Shown here: in pieces, positions 57,752-64,000 of the stretch
Numbering within the stretch: the stretch's first letter is position 1
How the letters are laid out: every line of letters begins with the position of its first letter
Assembly (NCBI GenBank): GCA_016191875.1
Contig: JACPVG010000036.1
Location: forward strand, 299,252 to 363,251
DNA: 64,000 bases
Direction of reading: 5' to 3'
DNA from: Chloroflexota bacterium
GTDB lineage: Bacteria > Chloroflexota > Anaerolineae > Anaerolineales > UBA11579
Translations under genes and position numbers: made by a program
The notes under the pieces: generated by a model
Databases searched by the model: none
What the model saw: the letters and a program-made list of their open reading frames with translations, nothing else
What the model was told of the DNA's origin: nothing

Positions 57752-58930
57752 TTACCGCAACCCTGTCTCCATGCGGGCGATGACCATGCGCTGGATCTCG
57801 CTCGTGCCTTCGTAGATCTCGGTGATCTTGGCATCGCGGAAGTAGCGTTCGACCGGCAGTTCCTTACTGTAGCCCATGCCGCCGTGAATCTGCACCGCGT
57901 GGTGGGCCACGAACATGGCCGTCTCGGAGGCGAAGAGTTTCGCCATGCTGGCCTCAAGCGTGTAACGCTCGCCGCTGTCTTTGGCGCGCATCTTGGCCAG
58001 AGCGGCGTTGTGAATCAACGCCCGCGCTGCTTCGATGCGGGTCTTCATGTCGGCGATCTTGAAGGCTGTGCCCTGAAACTGACCGATGGGCTGGCCGAAG
58101 GCTTCGCGCTCGCGCACGTAGCCCACGCTGGCCGCGTAGGCGGCTTCGGCGATGCCGAGCGCCTGTGAGGCGATGCCGATGCGCCCGGCGTCCAGCACGG
58201 TCATGGCGATCTTGAAGCCCTCGCCTTCCTTCCCCAGCAGGGCGGAGGCAGGCACGCGGCAGTCCTCGAAGACCAGTTCGCTGGTGGCCGAGGCGCGGAT
58301 GCCCAGCTTGGGTTCTTTTTTGCCGCGAATCAGCCCCGGGGTGTCGCCGTCGATGAGGAAGGCGCTGATGCCGTTGTGGCCGCGTTCAGCGTCGGTCATC
58401 GTGAACACCAGAATGTAATCGGCCACCGGCCCGCTGGTCACCCACGACTTGCGGCCGTTGATGACATAGCCGTCGCCGTTCTTGACGGCCCGGCTCTTCA
58501 TCGTCCCGGCGTCCGAGCCGGACATCGGTTCGGTGAGCGAGTAGGCGCCGATCTTCTCGCCGCGCGCCACCCCGCCCACGTATTTGTGTTTCTGCTCTTC
58601 CGTGCCGAACTTGAGGATGCCATGACAGAACAGAGAGTTGTTGACCGACATGATGGTGCCGTGCGAGGCGTCGGCCTTGCAGATCTCTTCGAGGGCGAGG
58701 ACGTAAGCAAGGGTATCCATGCCCGCGCCGCCGTACTCTTCCGGCACCTCGATACCCATGAAGCCCATCTGGCCCATCTTCTTGATGGTTTGCATGGGGA
58801 ATTCGCCGCTCTCGTCGAACTCGGCGGCGATTGGAGCGATCTCGTTCTGGGCGAAGTCACGCGCCGCCCCCTGAATCATCAGGTGTTCTTCGGTCAGGAA
58901 GGTGTAGTTTTGGGTGTCTTTGGTCACCAT
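57752..58930 (-). CDS. Acyl-CoA dehydrogenase
   Basis: YSLTEPMSGSDAGTMKSRAVKNGDGYVINGRKSWVTSGPVADY, AFGQPIGQFQGTAFKIADM, QIHGGMGYSKELPVERYFRDAKITEIYEGTSEIQRMVIAR. Confidence 0.97.
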   Translation of the reverse strand: MVTKDTQNYTFLTEEHLMIQGAARDFAQNEIAPIAAEFDESGEFPMQTIKKMGQMGFMGIEVPEEYGGAGMDTLAYVLALEEICKADASHGTIMSVNNSLFCHGILKFGTEEQKHKYVGGVARGEKIGAYSLTEPMSGSDAGTMKSRAVKNGDGYVINGRKSWVTSGPVADYILVFTMTDAERGHNGISAFLIDGDTPGLIRGKKEPKLGIRASATSELVFEDCRVPASALLGKEGEGFKIAMTVLDAGRIGIASQALGIAEAAYAASVGYVREREAFGQPIGQFQGTAFKIADMKTRIEAARALIHNAALAKMRAKDSGERYTLEASMAKLFASETAMFVAHHAVQIHGGMGYSKELPVERYFRDAKITEIYEGTSEIQRMVIARMETGLR

Positions 58931-59073
58931 GCCGGGTTGGCCTCCGGGGTGCGGGATGGGGCGATTATAGCATGGCGAAAAAGGGCCAACGAGTCGCCGA
59001 GGGATGCGTCAATGAGGAAAGTCAAAGACCCGTGCAACTCGCGATTCGTAAAGGTGTATTCCGTTTCTTCGCC

Positions 59074-60906
59074 CTAAGGAAATTGCGGGAACACAGCCTT
59101 CATGCCCTCCAGCAGTTCCGGAGAAGGGGCCAGCAGCCAGAGCACGTCGCGCTCGGTCTGGTAGATGCAGGTGAACTGATCGAGAGCCAGCCAGCACTCG
59201 CCGTTGCCGGGGCCGTCGAAGGCGGCGTTGGCGTAGCGCCCGGCCAGCGAGGCGCGCAGCGAGTTCCAGAACTCGTCCTGGTCGGCGGGTGTATCCCAGG
59301 TCCAGTGCACGGTCATGGCGGTCTGGTTCAGGGCGGCGTTGTGGTAGACCTGGTAGGAGTCCCCGCCCCATCCGGCGGCGGCGATGAAGGCTTCGGTGTC
59401 GTCGCGCTGCGCGGCGGGCGCCAGCGGGTAACTCAGCAGCAGGGCGGTTTCCCACTCGCCCAACGTGTCGCGCTCTACCAGCGCCCAGTCCGAGCCAAGC
59501 AGGGCTTCCAGGGCCGGGTCGCTCACCGTCTGGCCGCCTTCGGCGCGCAGATACTTCTCCGGGTGCATGATCTGCTCGGTGGTGGCGGGCAGGCGTTCGC
59601 GCCAGGCGCGGTTCACCAGCTCCCAGCCGCCCTCGCGGTACAGGCTGTCGATGAAATAGGCCCCGAAGTAATAGGGGAACGCCCCGTGGATGGTGAAATA
59701 AGGCGGGACGGGGTCGTCGCTCTGGAACAGGTCGGTAGGGCGCGAGCGCCCGGCCCATGAGAAGGTCAGATTGCCGCCGTAGGCCAGGTACCAGAGTTCT
59801 TCGACGTAGGTGGCGTCGCCTTCCACCAGAGCGCGGATGGCCATACAGTGCTGCTGCGGGCGCAGGCACTCCGGGTAGACGCCCAGGCTGGTGAGGTCGT
59901 AATGCATGTCGGCCAGGGCGTGGGCGTACTCGTGCGAGTAGATGTACTGCTCGATGCCGCCCAATGACGTGCCGATGACATGCACCTTGTTGTTCTCTGG
60001 GAAGTAGAAACCGCCGATGCCGTCCACGGCGCCGTTCAGGCTGGCGGTCACCAGGTCGTAGCCCGGGTCGATGAAGCCTAGCGCCGACAGGACGATGCGG
60101 TCCTTCTCCAACCGGGCGATGGCAGCGTCGTCGATGAACAGATCGGTCACCAGCAGGCGCAGTTTGAGCAGCGGCATGAGTTCATTCTCCACCCCCTCGC
60201 GGATGTCCAGGCCGCGAATCTGCGACACCTGCTGCTGGATGACGGCGATCTGGGTTTGCACGGCGGGCAGCAGCGGCAGGGGCGCGCCGGTCACCGTCCA
60301 GGTGGGCGTGAAGTCCGGGGCGGTGGTGCGGGTGGGCGCGGGGGTGGGGCTGAGGGTTGGCGTCCAGGTAGGCGGCAGGCCGGTGGCGGCCAGGCCGGAA
60401 ACGGGCGTCTGGGGCAGGGGGATACGCGTGGGCACCGGCCGGGCGGGCGGCGCGCTCCACAGCCAGTAGGCGGCAAGACCGATCAGGATGACCGCCAGCA
60501 GCAGGCCGCCGCCGATGAAATAGGGCAGCAACGCAGTGAATGCGCCGGTCCGGGATCCGGCCGGGTGGGGTGTTTCCTGCTCATCTTCCACCAGCGGGTC
60601 AGGCGCTTCAGGCTGAGGCGGCAGTTCCGGCGCAGGCTTGAGCCATTCCGGCCTTTCGGGCGGCTGTTCCAGCCTTTCCAACTGCCGCCGGGCGCGTTCG
60701 AATCCGGGGTTGATCGCCAGCGCTTTCTTGAAGGCGAAGACCTTCTTCTCGGGTTCTTCGAGCGCCATGCCCAGCATCGTCCAGGCTTCTTCACAGCCGG
60801 GTTCGTGGTGCACGGCTTCGGCCAGCACGGCCGGCGCCTGGGCGCGTTCCCCGGCTTTCAGGTGGGCGGCGGCCCTGCGCAGCAGGTCGGCGGTACGGAT
60901 TTCCAT
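59074..60906 (-). CDS. TPR-containing membrane-anchored protein with HExxH gluzincin-like domain
   Basis: N-terminal TPR (LGMALEEPEKKVFAFKKALAINPGFERARRQLERLE), TM LLPYFIGGGLLLAVILIGLAAYW, YIYSHEYAHALADMHYD with downstream ALVEGDATYVEELW. Confidence 0.75.
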   Translation of the reverse strand: MEIRTADLLRRAAAHLKAGERAQAPAVLAEAVHHEPGCEEAWTMLGMALEEPEKKVFAFKKALAINPGFERARRQLERLEQPPERPEWLKPAPELPPQPEAPDPLVEDEQETPHPAGSRTGAFTALLPYFIGGGLLLAVILIGLAAYWLWSAPPARPVPTRIPLPQTPVSGLAATGLPPTWTPTLSPTPAPTRTTAPDFTPTWTVTGAPLPLLPAVQTQIAVIQQQVSQIRGLDIREGVENELMPLLKLRLLVTDLFIDDAAIARLEKDRIVLSALGFIDPGYDLVTASLNGAVDGIGGFYFPENNKVHVIGTSLGGIEQYIYSHEYAHALADMHYDLTSLGVYPECLRPQQHCMAIRALVEGDATYVEELWYLAYGGNLTFSWAGRSRPTDLFQSDDPVPPYFTIHGAFPYYFGAYFIDSLYREGGWELVNRAWRERLPATTEQIMHPEKYLRAEGGQTVSDPALEALLGSDWALVERDTLGEWETALLLSYPLAPAAQRDDTEAFIAAAGWGGDSYQVYHNAALNQTAMTVHWTWDTPADQDEFWNSLRASLAGRYANAAFDGPGNGECWLALDQFTCIYQTERDVLWLLAPSPELLEGMKAVFPQFP

Positions 60907-61038
60907 GCGGGTGCAGACTCCTCAACGCGATTATACAGGAGAAGAGTTCTCATCTACACCCATCAGCCCACAGGACGAAAAGGCCATGCCGCCGGGCGGG
61001 GCGAGGCGTTATACTGGCAGGGAGTTGGGAGCATCGGG

Positions 61039-61686
61039 ATGGCAGAGACGAATTTTCACTACGACGAAGGAGAGGGCCAGACCCTGACCGTTGCCTGGCA
61101 GGGTTTCTGGCAGGACATCCAGGTGAGGCTGGGGGAGACCGTGCTGGGGAAGGTCTACGGAATCGAGGAACTATTGCGCGGCGTGGAGTTCAACGCGCCA
61201 GACGGCGGCAGGGTGCGCGTCAGGTTTGCCGCCAGCGGCGAGGGTATCGGCCTGCAGGCCTGGCGGGATGGCGTCCGCCTCGTGCACACCCACCAAGCGG
61301 CGCTGCGCGCCGTCCGTCCGGCGGTGTGGGCATTGTACTTCGTGGCGGCCCAGTACATCTTCCTGGGGACGATCAGCCTGATCGTAACGTTCGCCCCTGG
61401 CCTGGTGTTCGGGACCCCCAACAGCTGGCTGCTGTTCCTGGCGATGGGCCTGGTCTATCTTGGACTGGCGGCCGGCCTTCAGCGCGGGTCGAAGGCGGCC
61501 CTGTACGCGGCCCTGGGGCTGTATTTGCTTGAAACCGTTGTGAGCGTTGGCCTGGGCCTGGCCTTGGGCACACCGCCCACAGCCGTCTCGATCGTCGGGC
61601 GGGCCGTCGTCATCCTGCTCCTGGCGTCGGCCATGACGCCGCTGGGGATTTTGGGGAGCGACAACCGGGGCGCAGATTCACCCTGA
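61039..61686 (+). CDS. Hypothetical membrane protein
   Basis: Soluble N-terminal domain then 4 TM segments; ATG 61039; the listed upstream extension is not supported. Confidence 0.6.
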   Translation: MAETNFHYDEGEGQTLTVAWQGFWQDIQVRLGETVLGKVYGIEELLRGVEFNAPDGGRVRVRFAASGEGIGLQAWRDGVRLVHTHQAALRAVRPAVWALYFVAAQYIFLGTISLIVTFAPGLVFGTPNSWLLFLAMGLVYLGLAAGLQRGSKAALYAALGLYLLETVVSVGLGLALGTPPTAVSIVGRAVVILLLASAMTPLGILGSDNRGADSP

Positions 61687-61719
61687 CCTGGCAGGACGGA
61701 AGTTGATAGAATAGGGGGC

Positions 61720-62040
61720 ATGCCTGACGACAAGATCACTCCTGAACTTTTCGAACATCTGGTGGAACTGGCGGCGCTGGAACTCGGCCCCGAGGAGGGT
61801 GAGTACATCCGCGCGCAGTTGAACAACCAGTTGAAGGCCATCGAAGAACTGGTGCGGATTCCCCTGGACGAAAGCACGCCGCCCGCGGCGCATGGTGTGG
61901 CCTACACCGCCGCCACCAGCGCGCCGCCCCGCCCGGACGTACACAATCCCTTCCCGAATCCGGAGGCCATCCTGAAGGGAGCGCCCAAAACTGAAGACGG
62001 CCATTTTGTTGTGCCAGATATTCTGTATGAGGACCTCTAA
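61720..62040 (+). CDS. gatC: Asp-tRNA(Asn)/Glu-tRNA(Gln) amidotransferase subunit C
   Basis: ITPELFEHLVELAALELGPEEGEYIRAQLNNQLKAIEELVRIPLDESTPPAAHG; directly upstream of gatA. Confidence 0.88.
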   Translation: MPDDKITPELFEHLVELAALELGPEEGEYIRAQLNNQLKAIEELVRIPLDESTPPAAHGVAYTAATSAPPRPDVHNPFPNPEAILKGAPKTEDGHFVVPDILYEDL

Positions 62041-62110
62041 CCAGAATCCGATACGCGCCACTGATTACCAGTTACCAATTACCAATCACGCCTTTATCCC
62101 CGGAGCCTGC

Positions 62111-63700
62111 ATGACCGAACTCTGTGACCTTTCCGCCGCCGAACTCGCGTCGCGTATTCGCAAGGGCGAGGCCAGCGCCGTCGAAGCCCTGGACTCCGCC
62201 CTGGCGCGTGTCGAGGCTGTGGACGGCCGCCCCGGGTCGCTGGATCCCGGCGCCCTGACCGCCGAAGACGAAGCCAAGGTCCATGCTTTCATCACCCTCA
62301 CCGCCGAGCGCGCCCGCGCCCAGGCCGAGGCGGTGGACAGGAAACTGGCGCAGGGTGAGATCCCTGGCCCGCTGGCCGGCGTCCCGTTCACCGTCAAGGA
62401 TATCTTCGTGGTCGAAGGTACGCCCAGCACGGCCGGCTCGCGCATGCTGGCGAATTTTGTCGCGCCCTACACCGCCACGCCCGTCGCCCGCATGGAAGCC
62501 GCCGGGGCGGTCATGCTCGGCAAGGTCAACCTGGACGAATTCACCTACGGCTCATCCAATGAATCGTCGGCCTTCCAGCCGCACCCGCGCAACCCGTGGG
62601 ACCCCGCGCGCGTGGTCGGCGGTTCGTCCGGCGGCAGCGCCGCCGCCGTGGCCGCCGGGGAAGGCGCGCTCTCGCTCGGCACCGACACCGCCGGTTCCAT
62701 CCGCCAGCCGGCCGCCTTCTGCGGCGTGGTCGGTGTCAAGCCCACCTATGGGCGCGTCTCGCGCTACGGCCTCATTGCTTTCGGTTCTTCGCTCGATTGC
62801 CCGGGGCCGGTGGCGCGGGATGTGACCGATGCCGCGCGGATGCTCAACGCCATCGCCGGGCCGGACGCGCGCGACGCCACCGCCGCCGCCGTGCCGGTGC
62901 CCGACTACACCGCCGGCATCGAGGACGGCGTCAAAGGAATGCGCATCGGCCTTTCGCCGGACTTCTTCAAGATCACGTATTACGACCACGACAGCGGCGA
63001 GATGGAAGAGCGCCCGCTGCCGGATGAGATCCTCGCCGCCGTGATGGCGGCTGCCGATAAACTCTCGGACGCCGGGGCGCACATCGTCGAGAACGTGCCA
63101 ATGCCGCACACCCGCTACGGCATCCCGGCCTATTTCGTCATTTCGCGCGTCGAGGCTGCCAGCAATCTGCACCGCTTCGACGGCGTGAAGTATGGCCACC
63201 GCACCGCCGAAAAGGTGGGCGACCTGCGCAGTATGTATCGCAAGACGCGCGGCGAGGCCTTCGGCTCGCAGCCCAAACTGCGCATACTGATGGGTATGTA
63301 CGTCAGCGCGGCGCAATACAGCGAGCAGTACTACCAGCGGGCGCTCAAGGTGCGCTCGCTGATCCGCGGCGACTTTGATGCGGCGTTTGACACCGAGGGC
63401 GCGCGCAAACTCGACGCCCTGCTTACGCCCACCACGCCCAGCACCGCCTTCCCGATTGGCGACGTGTACGGCGACTCGGTGCTGATGCAGTACGCCGACC
63501 AGCTCACCGTCACCGCTGACCATGCCGGCATCCCCGGCCTGAGCATTCCCGGCGGGCTGGATGCCGGCGGCCTGCCCATCGGCATCCAGTTGCTCGGCCC
63601 GGACTTCTCCGAGGCCAGCCTGTTCCGCATCGCCCGCACGTATGAGAAAGAAACCGAGACCGCGGCCTGGCGCGCCCAGAGGCCACGGGCGTTGACGTAG
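62111..63700 (+). CDS. gatA: Asp-tRNA(Asn)/Glu-tRNA(Gln) amidotransferase subunit A
   Basis: GPLAGVPFTVKDIFVVEG, VVGGSSGGSAAAVAAGEGALSLGTDTAGSIRQPAAFCGVVGVKPTYGRVSRYGLIAFGSSLDCPGPVARDV. Start MTELCDLSAAE at 62111. Confidence 0.96.
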   Translation: MTELCDLSAAELASRIRKGEASAVEALDSALARVEAVDGRPGSLDPGALTAEDEAKVHAFITLTAERARAQAEAVDRKLAQGEIPGPLAGVPFTVKDIFVVEGTPSTAGSRMLANFVAPYTATPVARMEAAGAVMLGKVNLDEFTYGSSNESSAFQPHPRNPWDPARVVGGSSGGSAAAVAAGEGALSLGTDTAGSIRQPAAFCGVVGVKPTYGRVSRYGLIAFGSSLDCPGPVARDVTDAARMLNAIAGPDARDATAAAVPVPDYTAGIEDGVKGMRIGLSPDFFKITYYDHDSGEMEERPLPDEILAAVMAAADKLSDAGAHIVENVPMPHTRYGIPAYFVISRVEAASNLHRFDGVKYGHRTAEKVGDLRSMYRKTRGEAFGSQPKLRILMGMYVSAAQYSEQYYQRALKVRSLIRGDFDAAFDTEGARKLDALLTPTTPSTAFPIGDVYGDSVLMQYADQLTVTADHAGIPGLSIPGGLDAGGLPIGIQLLGPDFSEASLFRIARTYEKETETAAWRAQRPRALT

Positions 63701-63879
63701 CTGACCGTTGACTGGTTGACGACACACCCACACCCCCCTGTCCACAAGGTGTCCGCGCTGCGTCCGCGGGGTGTCTTCGGGTGTCCACGGGCGGAGTCGG
63801 GTGTCTTCTTGTCCGCGGGTGTGGGCTGGCGCGGGCGGGTGAGGAAAATGGTGCAAAACCCCCCACCCCCCTCTGAGAA

Positions 63880-63978
63880 AGTGCACCAAAAGCGGCAAAA
63901 GGTGCACCATTTTGGTAGATTCGATGCGTCGTTTTGTAGGTTTGCTGCGTCATTTTATGGCCCGATGCATCGTTTTGT
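63880..63978. repeat. Iteron-like array of short, ~21-bp-phased motifs
   Basis: GATGCGTCGTTTTGT (63923), GCTGCGTCATTTTAT (63944), GATGCATCGTTTTGT (63964); degenerate upstream copies GGTGCACCATTTTGG (63901) and AGTGCACCAAAAGCG (63880). Confidence 0.5.
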
Positions 63979-64000
63979 GCGCGGGAGAAGCCAAAGGCGG

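Noticed and set aside
57634-57957. N-terminal extension of the 477-aa molybdopterin oxidoreductase ORF
   Set aside because: Overlaps the acyl-CoA dehydrogenase gene and its terminator; Arg/Pro/Ser-rich; the real start MTLRFVNSA is at 57633.
1-64000. tRNA, rRNA or intact transposase/integrase genes
   Set aside because: None could be supported by eye; absence is not proof and tRNAscan-SE/Infernal should be run.

Overview
This 64 kb GC-rich bacterial window is densely coding. Its gene content (DUF11/T-P-rich giant protein with C-terminal sortase, Ser/Thr kinase with TPRs, MBOAT/SGNH pair, CaiB-like CoA transferase) looks Chloroflexota/Anaerolineae-like, but that placement is inference. It is mostly chromosomal housekeeping and accessory operons: an ABC exporter operon, a pyrimidine operon (pyrC-pyrB-pyrFE-pyrD), a 7.2 kb giant surface protein, dinB, an NCS2 permease, a membrane NACHT-like/HEAT NTPase, a degenerate DNA-methylase-like protein, a Ser/Thr kinase, several peptidases, a Dyp-peroxidase cluster and gatC-gatA. 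I found no rRNA, tRNA, CRISPR array or intact transposase. The main observation is a tight five-gene minus-strand operon (48082..51819): PCYCGC lipoprotein, CuA-like cupredoxin, NosR/NapH-like polyferredoxin, CuA-cytochrome c fusion and a DUF1573-like protein. The last gene is interrupted in frame by one UGA inside a Cys-UGA-Pro-Pro motif, followed by a perfect 7-bp hairpin with a GGUUC loop 18 nt downstream. This is a strong candidate for an undescribed selenoprotein in a copper/redox module. Other leads: a giant protein carrying both an LPETG motif and its own sortase domain after a 599-codon alternating-threonine stalk; CAD-like pyrC-pyrB genes separated by a MITE-like inverted-repeat element; a promoter and attenuator in front of pyrC; and a ~21-bp-phased iteron array at the right edge.
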